NCBI GenBank assembly: GCA_963783175.1
Contig: CAWANG010000044.1
Coordinates: 1-64,000, forward strand
From: Roseiarcus sp963783175
Lineage (GTDB): Bacteria > Pseudomonadota > Alphaproteobacteria > Rhizobiales > Beijerinckiaceae
Reading direction: 5' to 3'
DNA length: 64,000 nucleotides
Below the pieces are notes generated by a model, which was not told where the DNA came from, searched no databases, and saw only the letters and a list, made by a program, of their open reading frames with translations. The first letter of the stretch is position 1. Every line of letters starts with the position of its first letter. This document shows, in pieces, positions 1 through 8,819 of this stretch. The translations under genes were made by a program, and so were the position numbers.

Positions 1-121
1 GGGGACCAACGTCGATCTCGGCAAGAAGATCATCCGCGACTCCGGCCTCAACGTGATTCCGGCGGACGACCTCGACGATGCGGCGCAGAAGATTGTGAAC
101 GCAGTGAGGGCTCGGGCCTGA
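1..121 (+). CDS. sucC: Succinyl-CoA ligase beta subunit, C-terminal end (partial)
   Basis: Only the last ~39 codons are in the window, read from base 2 to the TGA at 119-121. The visible residues (GTNVDLGKKIIRDSG, then PADDLDDAAQKIV) match the C-terminal end of the ADP/GDP-forming succinyl-CoA synthetase beta subunit, whose last segment normally reads like this in alphaproteobacteria. With SucD it converts succinyl-CoA to succinate with substrate-level phosphorylation in the cytoplasm. The assignment is supported by sucD, sucA and sucB following on the same strand. The 5' part lies outside the window, so nothing can be said about its start or promoter. Confidence 0.9.
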   Translation, partial: GTNVDLGKKIIRDSGLNVIPADDLDDAAQKIVNAVRARA

Positions 122-156
122 GTACGAAGGCTTTGGCGCAACGAGGGGAGAGGGCG

Positions 157-528
157 ATGGCGCCGTCCAAGATCAACGTCCTTGAGGCGGTCGACCGAAA
201 AGTGAAGGAGGTCTTTCATCCCTTCATCGTCGGCGACGTCAATGATAGCCAGGTCAAGGTGGCGAAATTCGGCGCTGAGTTCGACTGGCACGCGCACGAG
301 CGGGAAGACGAAGCGTTCCTCGTGCTTCGCGGACGCATCGCGATCGATTTTCGCGACGGCGTCACGGAAATGGGCGAAGGCGATTTTGTCGTCGTCCCGC
401 GCGGCGTCGAACATCGGCCCCGCTCGCTCACCCCGGAGCCGGTCGTCCTGATGTTCGAGCCGAGGACGACGCTCAATACCGGCGACGCCGCAAGCGCGTT
501 GACGGTGCGCGAACTCGAACGCCTGTAA
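157..528 (+). CDS. Small cupin-domain protein inside the suc operon
   Basis: A 123-residue protein with a single cupin fold. Cupin motif 1 is visible as W-H-A-H-E-R-E-D-E (about residues 42-50) and motif 2 as P-R-G-V-E-H-R-P (about 82-89), giving the His/His/Glu/His metal ligand pattern of small mannose-6-phosphate-isomerase-like cupins. ATG 157 is chosen over an upstream TTG at 133 because GAGGGGAG lies 7 bases before it. It sits between sucC and sucD with 35- and 26-base gaps, so it is very probably co-transcribed. Small cupins of this type are usually unassigned (metal-dependent isomerase, dioxygenase or sensor). No substrate can be named from sequence. Confidence 0.8.
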   Translation: MAPSKINVLEAVDRKVKEVFHPFIVGDVNDSQVKVAKFGAEFDWHAHEREDEAFLVLRGRIAIDFRDGVTEMGEGDFVVVPRGVEHRPRSLTPEPVVLMFEPRTTLNTGDAASALTVRELERL

Positions 529-554
529 GAACTACCCCTACCCGAAAGTCTCCT

Positions 555-1442
555 ATGTCCATCCTCGTCAACGCCGAAACCAAAGTCATTACCCAAGGCT
601 TCACCGGGAAGAACGGCACGTTTCATTCCGAGCAGGCGATGGCGTACGGCACCAAGCTGGTGGGCGGCGTTTCGCCGGGCAAAGGCGGTTCGATCCATCT
701 CGGACTGCCGGTTTTCGACACCGTCGCCGAGGCGCGGGAGAAAACCGACGCCGAGGCCAGTGTGATCTACGTGCCCCCTGCGGGCGCCGCGGACGCGATC
801 TGCGAGGCGATCGACGCCGAGACGCCCCTCATCGTCTGCATCACCGAGGGCATCCCGGTCCTCGACATGGCGCGGGTCAAACGGGCGCTGCAGGGCTCGA
901 AGTCGATCCTGGTCGGTCCGAACTGCCCCGGCGTGATGACGGCGGGCGAATGCAAGATCGGCATCATGCCGGGCAACATCTTTTCGCGCGGCAGCGTCGG
1001 GGTCGTTTCGCGGTCGGGCACCCTCACCTACGAGGCCGTGTTTCAGACGACGCGCGAGGGTCTCGGGCAGACGACGGCGGTCGGCATCGGCGGCGATCCG
1101 ATCAAGGGCTTGGAATTCGTCGATGCGCTCGCCATGTTTCTTGCCGATCCGCAGACAAAATCGATCGTGATGATCGGGGAGATCGGCGGCCAGGCGGAGG
1201 AGGACGCCGCCGAGTTCCTGAAGAGCGAGGCCAAGCGCGGCCGGGCGAAGCCGGTCGTCGGCTTCATTGCCGGCCGAACCGCCCCCTCCGGGCGGCGGAT
1301 GGGGCACGCCGGCGCGATTATCGCCGGCGGCAAAGGGGGCGCCGAGGACAAGATCGCGGCGATGGAGGCGGCGGGCATCCGCGTCTCGCCCTCGCCCGCG
1401 CGGCTCGGCAAGACATTGGTCGATCTATTGAACGGCAAATAA
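555..1442 (+). CDS. sucD: Succinyl-CoA ligase alpha subunit
   Basis: 295 residues, the normal length for SucD. The N-terminal CoA-binding Rossmann region shows Q-G-F-T-G-K-N-G-T-F-H and the later G-P-N-C-P-G-V. The active-site histidine that is phosphorylated in catalysis lies in the G-H-A-G-A-I motif near residue 250. It forms the heteromeric succinyl-CoA synthetase with SucC and works in the TCA cycle. It follows the cupin gene by 26 bases and precedes sucA by 15 bases, consistent with one suc transcript. Family identity is not in doubt; only the nucleotide preference (ATP or GTP) cannot be read here. Confidence 0.97.
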   Translation: MSILVNAETKVITQGFTGKNGTFHSEQAMAYGTKLVGGVSPGKGGSIHLGLPVFDTVAEAREKTDAEASVIYVPPAGAADAICEAIDAETPLIVCITEGIPVLDMARVKRALQGSKSILVGPNCPGVMTAGECKIGIMPGNIFSRGSVGVVSRSGTLTYEAVFQTTREGLGQTTAVGIGGDPIKGLEFVDALAMFLADPQTKSIVMIGEIGGQAEEDAAEFLKSEAKRGRAKPVVGFIAGRTAPSGRRMGHAGAIIAGGKGGAEDKIAAMEAAGIRVSPSPARLGKTLVDLLNGK

Positions 1443-1457
1443 GAGAGTCCGCTTCCC

Positions 1458-4421
1458 ATGACCCGACAGGACGTCAATCAAGCGTTGCTGCAGACCTCGT
1501 TTCTGTACGGCGCCAACAGCGCTTACATCGAAGCCTTGCAGGCGAAATATGAGCAGGATCCGCTTTCGGTCGAACCCGGCTGGCGGGATTTCTTCGCCGC
1601 GCTCGGCGACGATCCCGCAAGCGTGGTCAAGACCGCGCGCGGCGCGTCGTGGCGCAAGCCCAATTGGCCCGCGACCCCGAAGGACGATCTCATCAACGCG
1701 CTGGACGGCGACTGGCCGGCAACGGAAAAGGCAGTCGCGGACAAGCTCAGGGCCAAGGCGCTGGAGGCCGGGCCGAAGGCGGCGCCGACCGAGGGCGAGA
1801 TCCGCCGCGCGACCCGCGACTCCGTGCGCGCGCTGATGATGATCCGCGCCTATCGCATGCGCGGTCATCTCTACGCCAATCTCGACCCCCTCGGCCTCGA
1901 GCCGCAGAGGGACCACGAGGAGCTGCATCCCTCGACCTACGGCTTCCAGGAATCCGACTACGACCGCAAGATCTTCATCGATCACGTGCTCGGGCTCGAA
2001 TATGCGACCTTGGGCGAAATCCTCACGATCCTCAGGCGCACCTATTGCGGCACGATCGGCTACGAATTCATCCATATCTCCGATCCGGCCGAGAAGGCCT
2101 GGATTCAAGAGCGCGTCGAGGGTCCTGACAAAGAAATCCAGTTCACCAAGGAGGGCAAGCGCGCCATCCTCAGCAAGCTGGTCGAGGCCGAGGGCTTCGA
2201 GAACTTCTTCGACGTCAAGTATCCAGGCGCGAAGCGGTTCGGCCTCGACGGCGCGGAGGCGATGATCCCGGCGCTTGAGCAGATCATCAAGCGGGGCGGC
2301 CAGCTCGGCTTGCGCGAGATCGCCCTCGGCATGGCCCATCGCGGCCGGCTGAACGTGCTGAGCCAGGTGATGCACAAGCCCCACCGCGTCATCTTCCACG
2401 AGTTCAAGGGCGGCTCGGCTTCGCCCGACGAGGTCGACGGCTCCGGCGACGTCAAATATCATCTCGGCGCGTCTTCGGACCGCGAATTCGACGGCAACAG
2501 CGTTCACCTGTCGCTGACCGCCAATCCCTCGCATCTCGAGATTGTCGATCCAGTCGTGCTCGGCAAGGTTCGCGCCAAGCAGGACCAACTCAAAGACGTC
2601 ATCGAGCGCTCGAAGGCGCTGGCGCTCTTGATCCACGGCGACGCCGCGTTCGCCGGCCAGGGCGTGGTCGCCGAATGCTTCGGCCTTTCGGGCCTGCGCG
2701 GCCACAGGACCGGCGGTTCGCTGCATTTCATCGTCAACAACCAGATCGGGTTCACCACCTATCCGCGCTATTCGCGCTCCTCGCCCTATCCGTCCGACGT
2801 CGCCAAGCTGGTCGAAGCGCCGATCTTTCATGTCAACGGCGACGACCCGGAGGCGGTCGTGTTCTGCGCCAAGGTGGCGACCGAGTACCGGCAGAAATTC
2901 CATAAACCGGTAGTCATCGACATGTTCTGCTATCGGCGGTTCGGCCACAACGAAGGCGACGAGCCGGCGTTCACCCAGCCGATCATGTACAGGCTGATCC
3001 GCTCGCATCCGACGACGCTTCAGATCTACGGCGAGAAGCTCATTGCCGAGGGCATCGTCACTGAGGGCGAGGTCGGCAAGATGCGCGCCGACTGGCGTGA
3101 GCGGCTCGAGGCGGAATTCCAGGCCGGCCAATCCTACTCGGCCAACAAGGCTGATTGGCTCGACGGCCGCTGGTCGGGCGTCAAAGCGGCGCAGGACCTC
3201 GCCGACGACGAGCGCCGCGGCCAGACCGGCGTTAATCTCGATCGGCTGAGGCAGATCGGCGAGCGGATCACTGCGGCGCCCGAAGGCTTCAACATCCATA
3301 AGACCATTCTGCGCTTCCTCGAGAACCGCCGGAGGGCGATCATGAGCGGCGATGGGATCGACTGGTCCACCGCCGAAGCGCTGGCCTTCGCTTCGCTCTT
3401 GGACGACGGCTTTCCGGTTCGCCTTTCCGGCCAGGACAGCGAACGCGGCACCTTCTCGCAGCGCCATTCGGTGCTGATCGATCAGCAGACGGAAGCGCGC
3501 TACATCCCGCTCAACCACATCCGCGACGGGCAGGCGCGCTACGAAGTCATCAACTCGATGCTGTCGGAAGAGGCGGTGCTCGGCTTCGAATATGGCTATT
3601 CGCTCGCCGAGCCTAACGCGCTTGTGCTGTGGGAGGCGCAGTTCGGCGACTTCGCCAACGGCGCGCAGGTCGTGTTCGACCAGTTCATCTCCGCGGGCGA
3701 GCGCAAATGGCTGCGCATGTCGGGCCTCGTGTGCCTGCTGCCGCACGGCTACGAAGGCGCCGGGCCGGAACATTCGTCCGCGCGCCTCGAGCGCTATTTG
3801 CAGCTCTGCGCCGAGGACAACATGCAGGTCGTCGTCTGCTCGACGCCGGCCAATTTCTTTCATGCCCTGAGGCGGCAGCTCAAGCGCGAATTCCGCAAGC
3901 CGCTGATCGCCATGACCCCGAAGTCGATGCTGCGCAACAAGCGCGCCGTCTCCAACCTCGAGGCGTTCGGGCCGGGAACGTCGTTCCACCGTCTCTTGTG
4001 GGATCACGCGGAAACGCATAAGGGCGAGAAGATCACGCTTGCCAAGGACGACAAGATCCGCCGCGTCGTGGTGTGCTCGGGTAAGGTTTATTACGATCTC
4101 TACGACGAGCGCGAGAAGCAGGGCATCGACGACGTCTATCTCCTGCGGATCGAGCAACTCTATCCGTTTCCTGTCAAGGCATTGCTGAAGGAGCTCTCGC
4201 GATTCAAGCAGGCGGAGATTGTCTGGTGCCAGGAGGAGCCGAAGAACATGGGCGCCTGGAGCTTCGTCGAGACATATCTCGAATGGGTGCTGGGTCAGAT
4301 CGGCGGCAAGTCGAAGCGCCCCCGCTACGCCGGGCGTCCGGCGTCGGCGGCGACTGCCACCGGCTTGATGTCGAAGCACCTGGCGCAGCTCAAGGCCTTT
4401 CTCGACGAATGCCTGTCTTGA
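1458..4421 (+). CDS. sucA: 2-oxoglutarate dehydrogenase E1 component
   Basis: 987 residues, full length for a proteobacterial E1o. The N-terminus carries the short E2/E3-binding peptide (F-L-Y-G-A-N-S-A-Y-I-E). The thiamine-diphosphate module includes G-M-A-H-R-G-R-L-N-V-L (about residue 290) and the G-D-A-A-F-A-G-Q-G segment (about 393), followed by the transketolase-like pyrimidine and C-terminal domains. It decarboxylates 2-oxoglutarate and reductively acylates the lipoyl group of SucB. It starts 15 bases after sucD. A long open frame on the opposite strand over the same interval is a GC-codon shadow, not a gene. Confidence 0.98.
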   Translation: MTRQDVNQALLQTSFLYGANSAYIEALQAKYEQDPLSVEPGWRDFFAALGDDPASVVKTARGASWRKPNWPATPKDDLINALDGDWPATEKAVADKLRAKALEAGPKAAPTEGEIRRATRDSVRALMMIRAYRMRGHLYANLDPLGLEPQRDHEELHPSTYGFQESDYDRKIFIDHVLGLEYATLGEILTILRRTYCGTIGYEFIHISDPAEKAWIQERVEGPDKEIQFTKEGKRAILSKLVEAEGFENFFDVKYPGAKRFGLDGAEAMIPALEQIIKRGGQLGLREIALGMAHRGRLNVLSQVMHKPHRVIFHEFKGGSASPDEVDGSGDVKYHLGASSDREFDGNSVHLSLTANPSHLEIVDPVVLGKVRAKQDQLKDVIERSKALALLIHGDAAFAGQGVVAECFGLSGLRGHRTGGSLHFIVNNQIGFTTYPRYSRSSPYPSDVAKLVEAPIFHVNGDDPEAVVFCAKVATEYRQKFHKPVVIDMFCYRRFGHNEGDEPAFTQPIMYRLIRSHPTTLQIYGEKLIAEGIVTEGEVGKMRADWRERLEAEFQAGQSYSANKADWLDGRWSGVKAAQDLADDERRGQTGVNLDRLRQIGERITAAPEGFNIHKTILRFLENRRRAIMSGDGIDWSTAEALAFASLLDDGFPVRLSGQDSERGTFSQRHSVLIDQQTEARYIPLNHIRDGQARYEVINSMLSEEAVLGFEYGYSLAEPNALVLWEAQFGDFANGAQVVFDQFISAGERKWLRMSGLVCLLPHGYEGAGPEHSSARLERYLQLCAEDNMQVVVCSTPANFFHALRRQLKREFRKPLIAMTPKSMLRNKRAVSNLEAFGPGTSFHRLLWDHAETHKGEKITLAKDDKIRRVVVCSGKVYYDLYDEREKQGIDDVYLLRIEQLYPFPVKALLKELSRFKQAEIVWCQEEPKNMGAWSFVETYLEWVLGQIGGKSKRPRYAGRPASAATATGLMSKHLAQLKAFLDECLS

Positions 4422-4479
4422 GCGCATTTGGCGCAAGGGTCCTAAGGCGAACGGCGCGACCGGGCGAAGCGAGTTCGAC

Positions 4480-4815
4480 ATGTCCCACTACCTCTGCAAG
4501 CTCAGGCCGCCGCGGCCGACGTTCGTGAACGACATGACGCCGGACGAAGCGCTGCTCATGCGCGCCCATCGCGAATACTGGACGCCCAAGGTGGAGACGG
4601 GCGTGGTGGTGGCGATGGGCCCCGTCGCCGATCCGGCCGGCGGCTACGGCGTTGCGATCATCGAAGCGGCTTCCACGGCCGCGCTCGAGGCGATGCAGGG
4701 AGCGGATCCGGCGATCAAAGCCGGACGCGGTTTTGCTTATGAGAATCTGCTCATGCCGGCGATTGCCGTGCGTCCGAGCCTGCCGCTCGCGCCCATCACC
4801 TCCGTCACTCCCTAG
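4480..4815 (+). CDS. YciI-like (YCII-related) protein between sucA and sucB
   Basis: 111-residue protein beginning M-S-H-Y-L-C-K-L-R-P-P-R-P. The ferredoxin-like alpha+beta pattern fits the YCII-related family: an early H-x-x-Y-W (about 30-34), a V-V-A-M-G-P strand, then G-V-A-I-I-E and a terminal A-Y-E-N-L-L-M-P. YciI proteins are small dimeric proteins with a conserved His-Asp pair and are sometimes suggested to be hydrolases; function is generally unknown. It lies 58 bases after sucA and 34 before sucB, so it should be co-expressed with 2-oxoglutarate dehydrogenase. A role connected to that complex is only a guess from position. Confidence 0.75.
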   Translation: MSHYLCKLRPPRPTFVNDMTPDEALLMRAHREYWTPKVETGVVVAMGPVADPAGGYGVAIIEAASTAALEAMQGADPAIKAGRGFAYENLLMPAIAVRPSLPLAPITSVTP

Positions 4816-4849
4816 GACATAGAGAAGGGCGCCTCGCGGCGCGATTGGC

Positions 4850-6082
4850 ATGGCGACTGAAATCCGGGTTCCGACGTTGGGCGAGTTGATCAGCGAAGCG
4901 ACCGTCGGCAAATGGTTCAAGAAGGCCGGCGAGGCGGTGCGCGCCGACGAGCCGCTGGTCGAACTCGAGACCGACAAGGTGACGCTCGAGGTCAATGCGC
5001 CGGGCGCCGGGGTTTTGAGCGAGATCACCGCCGAGACCGGCCAGACGGTCGCGATCGGCGCGCTGCTCGGTCAGCTCTCCGGCGGAGCGGCGTCGCCTGC
5101 TGCGCCGGCCGCTCCCGCGGCGGCCAAAGCCGCCCCCGCGCCCGCGTCCGCAACCGCGATGCCGCCGGCCCCGTCCGCGGCCAAGATCGCCGCGGAGGAG
5201 AAGATCAATGTCGGCTCCGTCGCGGGGAGCGGAAAGCGCGGCCAGGTGCTGAAGGGCGACGTGCTCGCGGCCGCGGCAAGCCTTTCCGCGCCCGTCGTCG
5301 CGCCGGTTCAGGCGCCTGCGCCCGTTCCGGCCCCGGCGCCCGCGTCTGTCCCCGCGGCGCGCTCGACGACGCCCGACGACAGCGCCCGCGAAGAGCGGGT
5401 GCGGATGACCAAGCTGCGCCAGACCATCGCGCGGCGCCTCAAGGACGCCCAAAACACGGCGGCGATGCTGACGACCTTCAACGAGGTCGACATGAGCGAA
5501 GTGATGGCGTTGCGCGCCCGCTACAAAGATGCTTTCGAGAAAAAGCACGGCGCCAAGCTTGGCTTCATGGGCTTTTTCGTCAAGGCGTGCGTTCAGGCGC
5601 TGAAGGAAATCCCGGCCGTCAACGCCGAAATCGACGGCGCCGACCTCGTCTACAAGAATTATTACCACGTCGGCATCGCCGTCGGGACCGACAAGGGGCT
5701 CATCGTGCCGGTGGTGCGCGACGCCGACAGGCTTTCGATCGCCGAGATCGAGAAGACGATCGCGGATCTCGGAAAGCGCGCCCGTGACGGTCAGCTCAAG
5801 CTCGAGGAATTGCAGGGCGGAACCTTCACGATCACCAATGGCGGCATCTACGGCTCGCTGATGTCCACGCCGATTCTCAACGCGCCGCAGTCGGGGATCC
5901 TCGGCATGCACAAGATCCAGGAGCGGCCGATCGCCGTCGGCGGCAAGGTCGAGATCCGGCCGATGATGTATCTGGCGTTGAGCTACGATCATCGCATCGT
6001 CGACGGCAGGGAGGCGGTGACCTTCCTGGTCCGCGTCAAGGAAGCGCTCGAAGACCCGGCGCGGATGGTGCTGGACTTGTGA
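4850..6082 (+). CDS. sucB: Dihydrolipoyllysine succinyltransferase (E2 of 2-oxoglutarate dehydrogenase)
   Basis: 410 residues with the full E2o layout. An N-terminal lipoyl domain has the lipoylated Lys43 in E-T-D-K-V-T-L. An Ala/Pro linker follows, then a peripheral subunit-binding domain (about 105-140, ending R-G-Q-V-L-K-G-D-V). A second Ala/Pro linker leads to the acyltransferase core with the catalytic H-R-I-V-D-G motif near residues 381-386. GAGAAGGG about 20 bases upstream supports ATG 4850. It transfers succinyl from SucA to CoA and passes electrons to the E3 enzyme, probably the lpd at 7408-8805. The gene order sucA-YciI-sucB-lpd is interrupted by a broken toxin-antitoxin pair and a MAPEG gene. 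Confidence 0.97.
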   Translation: MATEIRVPTLGELISEATVGKWFKKAGEAVRADEPLVELETDKVTLEVNAPGAGVLSEITAETGQTVAIGALLGQLSGGAASPAAPAAPAAAKAAPAPASATAMPPAPSAAKIAAEEKINVGSVAGSGKRGQVLKGDVLAAAASLSAPVVAPVQAPAPVPAPAPASVPAARSTTPDDSAREERVRMTKLRQTIARRLKDAQNTAAMLTTFNEVDMSEVMALRARYKDAFEKKHGAKLGFMGFFVKACVQALKEIPAVNAEIDGADLVYKNYYHVGIAVGTDKGLIVPVVRDADRLSIAEIEKTIADLGKRARDGQLKLEELQGGTFTITNGGIYGSLMSTPILNAPQSGILGMHKIQERPIAVGGKVEIRPMMYLALSYDHRIVDGREAVTFLVRVKEALEDPARMVLDL

Positions 6083-6161
6083 AGTACGCCGAGCTCGCCG
6101 CCTTGCAAGGGGTAGCGCCAGCATTATCTTACGATTGTCTTACTTTCCTCGGCGAGCGCCG

Positions 6162-6436
6162 ATGACTTGGGCGAAGAAGGCAACCACCACCGTGTCGACC
6201 AAGGGGCAGGTTATCCGTTCGATGGCGATCCGCGACAGCAAGGGTGGGGAGCCGGCAAGGAACTCTTCGCCGAAGAGACGCGAGATGGAGTGATCCTGCG
6301 CTCCGCGCGGCCGTTTGCGCCTACGAAACCCGAAGAGGTCTTCGGATCGCTCCCGCATCACGGCAAACGCTTGAGCGATCAGGACATCGAGGAGGCGCTG
6401 CGCGCCGCCGCGAGGCGCCGCCATGCTCGCGATTGA
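6162..6436 (+). pseudogene. AbrB/SpoVT-type antitoxin (VapB-like), frameshifted
   Basis: Two reading frames together make one antitoxin. ATG 6162 gives a swapped-hairpin AbrB start (T-T-T-V-S-T-K-G-Q-V-I, then A-I-R-D) that hits TGA at 6291. From about 6236 a second frame continues with Q-Q-G-W-G-A-G-K-E-L, then F-A-P-T-K-P-E-E-V-F-G-S-L and the A-R-R-R-H-A-R-D tail up to 6436. Restoring a single base between about 6235 and 6236 joins them. The family normally binds DNA with its N-terminus and neutralises a PIN toxin with its tail. The tail overlaps the toxin start at 6423, the usual arrangement. Either a decayed antitoxin or a one-base consensus error. Confidence 0.7.
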
Positions 6437-6894
6437 TACGAACATCGTCATCCGTTTTCTTACCCGCGATCATCAGGCGCAGGCGCGCCGGGCGTTGGAG
6501 ATCGTCAGCAACAACGACGTGTTCGTACCCGTGACGGTCGTTCTGGAAGCGGAGTGGGTGCTGCGCGACGCTTACGCGTTGCCGCGCGACGACGTGATCC
6601 GCGAACTCAGGAGGTTTTGCGGGTTGGAGCGTGTGACCGTCGGCGCCGCCGACGTCATGGAACGCGCCCTCAACTACCGAAGGCGGATTGGATCTCGCCG
6701 GCGCATTGCATCTCGATCAGGCAACCGACTGCGAAGCGTTCGTCACTTTGGACAAGGCTCTGGCCGGAAAGGCGAGGAGATTGCCTCAAAGCTCGGGTTC
6801 GGCTTGCCTGACGCGCCACGGGCCCGGAGCCAATGGTCGGCTGAGCCGAGCGGGGCCTGAAGGCAGCGCTCAAATCCGGCGCTTATGGTATTAG
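6423..6894 (+). pseudogene. PIN-domain toxin (VapC-like), frameshifted
   Basis: ATG 6423 starts a PIN domain: M-L-A-I-D-T-N-I-V-I-R-F-L (first catalytic Asp at residue 5) and the acidic V-L-E-A-E-W-V-L. After A-L-N-Y (to base 6677) the frame is lost. The next frame, from 6679, carries the rest of the domain: E-G-G-L-D-L-A-G-A-L-H-L then C-E-A-F-V-T-L-D-K-A-L-A, with the late PIN aspartates. Removing one C in the TACC at 6675-6678 restores the whole protein. PIN toxins are Mg-dependent RNases. The two halves together are convincing; the C-terminal tail after about residue 120 is uncertain. With the antitoxin also broken, this locus is probably inactive, unless both breaks are sequencing errors. 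Confidence 0.7.
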
Positions 6895-6944
6895 ACGTCC
6901 GGGGCGACGCCGATCGAGGCCGCCTTGATGGGGAGGGAAAAACC

Positions 6945-7334
6945 ATGAGCGAACTGACATGTCTCGAATTGAGCGTGTTGTTATGGGTGGCGCATGTTCT
7001 CACTCAGGCTGTTGCGGCGCGCGGCGAATTTGGCGATGCGTACTTGTTCAGCCCGCGCGACACGGAGCCGGCAGCCAAGGGTCTTGCGTGCGGCCGGGCG
7101 ACGCGCGCGCTTGGCAATTATGTCGAGAATTACGGCCCGTTCATCGCGCTGGCTCTGGCGCTCATCGCGACCGGACAGGGAGGCGGATGGGGCGCGGTCG
7201 GGGCGACGATCTGGATTCTTGCCCGCATCGTCTACTTGCCGATCTACCTCATGGGCGTCATCTACGTCCGCACCGCGCTTTGGGCAATCTCGGTCATCGG
7301 CCTCTTGATGATGCTGTACCGTCTCGTCGTCTGA
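6945..7334 (+). CDS. MAPEG-family membrane protein
   Basis: 129 residues, four predicted membrane helices. The pattern L-S-V-L-L-W-V-A-H-V-L, then R-A-T-R-A-L-G-N-Y-V-E-N-Y-G-P-F is the MAPEG signature seen in bacterial homologues (R-A-x-R-A-x-x-N-x-x-E). ATG 6945 is preceded by GGGAGGG at a good distance. Eukaryotic MAPEG proteins act in eicosanoid and glutathione metabolism; short bacterial ones are mostly uncharacterised inner-membrane proteins. It lies between the broken toxin-antitoxin pair and lpd, all on the plus strand. No substrate can be assigned. Confidence 0.85.
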   Translation: MSELTCLELSVLLWVAHVLTQAVAARGEFGDAYLFSPRDTEPAAKGLACGRATRALGNYVENYGPFIALALALIATGQGGGWGAVGATIWILARIVYLPIYLMGVIYVRTALWAISVIGLLMMLYRLVV

Positions 7335-7407
7335 GCGGTTGGTTGCCGCGCCAGGGATCAGATCTGGCGCGCGCCCAATCGTCGCGGCAAGCGAGAGAGA
7401 ACTTCGA

Positions 7408-8805
7408 ATGACTTATGACGTTGTGGTGATCGGCTCCGGCCCCGGCGGGTATGTCTGCGCGATCCGCGCGGCGCAGCTCGGCATGAAGGTCGCGGTGGTC
7501 GAGAAGATGAAGACGCTCGGCGGAACGTGCCTCAACATCGGCTGCATTCCGTCCAAGGCGCTACTCTACGCGACGGAAATGTTCGACGAGGCGGCGCACG
7601 GCCTCGGCGCCCTCGGCGTCGTCGTCGCGCAGCCGAAGCTCGATCTCGCTGCGATGATGAAGCACAAGGACGCGACCGTCGCCGCCAACGTCAACGGCGT
7701 CGCGTACCTCTTCAAGAAGAACAAGATCGACTGGGTAAGCGGGGAGGGACGGATCGCCGCGCCGGGAAAAGTGATCGTCAAGGGAGGCGACGGCAACGAG
7801 ACGACGCTTGAGACGAAGGCGATCGTCATCGCGACCGGATCCGACGTCGCGCGCCTGCCGGGCGTCGAGATCGACGAGAAGACGGTCGTGTCATCGACCG
7901 GCGCGCTCAGCCTGCCGGTTCCACCGAAAAAGCTGATCGTTGTCGGCGCCGGCGTCATCGGGCTTGAGCTCGGCTCGGTCTGGCGGCGCCTGGGGGCCGA
8001 GGTGACGGTGGTGGAGTTTCTCGACCGCGTTCTGACCGGCATCGACGGCGAGGTCGCCAAACTGATGCAGCGGACGCTGGAAAAGCAGGGCATCGCCTTT
8101 CACCTCGGCCACAAGGTGACGAAGGTCGAAAAAACGAAAGCGGGAGTCAAGGCGACGATCGAGCCAGCCGCGGGCGGCGAGGCCAAGACGATCGATGCCG
8201 ACATCGTGCTGGTTTCCATTGGCCGGCGTCCGTTCACCGAAGGCCTGGGCCTCGAGGCTTTGGGGGTGAAGACCGAGCGCGGCCAGGTCGTGGTTGACGC
8301 GCATTACGCCACCAACGTTCCGGGCATCTACGCGATCGGCGACGTGATCCGCGGGCCGATGCTCGCCCACAAGGCGGAGGACGAAGGCGTCGCGCTGGCC
8401 GAGCTCCTGGCCGGGCAGGCGGGCCACGTCAATTATGGCGTCATCCCCAACGTCGTCTATACCAGCCCCGAGGTCGCCTCGGTGGGCAAAAGCGAGGAAG
8501 AGCTGAAAGCCGAGGGCGTGGCCTACGCCGTCGGCAAGTTCCCGTTCAGCGCCAACGGGCGGGCGCGGGCGATGCGCCACACTGACGGCTTCGTGAAGAT
8601 TCTCGCCGACGCCGCCAGCGACCGCGTTCTCGGCGGGCATATCGTCGGCTTCGGCGCGGGCGAGATGATCCACGAGATCGCAGTGCTGATGGAGTTCGGG
8701 GGTTCGGCGGAGGACCTCGCCCGCACCTGCCATGCCCACCCGACGATGTCGGAAGCGGTCAAGGAGGCGGCGATGGCGGTGGCGAAGCGCGCTATCCACA
8801 TTTGA
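7408..8805 (+). CDS. lpd: Dihydrolipoamide dehydrogenase (E3)
   Basis: 465 residues. FAD-binding G-S-G-P-G-G starts at residue 9. The redox-active disulfide is Cys41/Cys46 in G-G-T-C-L-N-I-G-C-I-P-S-K. The NAD-binding G-A-G-V-I-G-L-E-L-G is in the middle, and the C-terminal active-site segment reads C-H-A-H-P-T-M-S-E-A. Length and motifs are typical. It reoxidises the lipoyl groups of 2-oxoacid dehydrogenase complexes, and its position after sucAB suggests it serves SucA/SucB. ATG 7408 is chosen over an in-frame start at 7339 because it begins the canonical M-T-Y-D-V-V-V-I-G. Confidence 0.97.
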   Translation: MTYDVVVIGSGPGGYVCAIRAAQLGMKVAVVEKMKTLGGTCLNIGCIPSKALLYATEMFDEAAHGLGALGVVVAQPKLDLAAMMKHKDATVAANVNGVAYLFKKNKIDWVSGEGRIAAPGKVIVKGGDGNETTLETKAIVIATGSDVARLPGVEIDEKTVVSSTGALSLPVPPKKLIVVGAGVIGLELGSVWRRLGAEVTVVEFLDRVLTGIDGEVAKLMQRTLEKQGIAFHLGHKVTKVEKTKAGVKATIEPAAGGEAKTIDADIVLVSIGRRPFTEGLGLEALGVKTERGQVVVDAHYATNVPGIYAIGDVIRGPMLAHKAEDEGVALAELLAGQAGHVNYGVIPNVVYTSPEVASVGKSEEELKAEGVAYAVGKFPFSANGRARAMRHTDGFVKILADAASDRVLGGHIVGFGAGEMIHEIAVLMEFGGSAEDLARTCHAHPTMSEAVKEAAMAVAKRAIHI

Positions 8806-8819
8806 GGGCGCGCCGGCGA

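Noticed and set aside
1425..4481. 1018-codon open frame on the minus strand across sucA
   Set aside because: Mirror of a highly conserved, full-length sucA; the translation is Arg/Leu/Ala-rich with no domain. It results from high GC at third positions.
4805..6124. 439-codon minus-strand frame across sucB
   Set aside because: Same shadow effect; Arg-rich translation opposite the real sucB.
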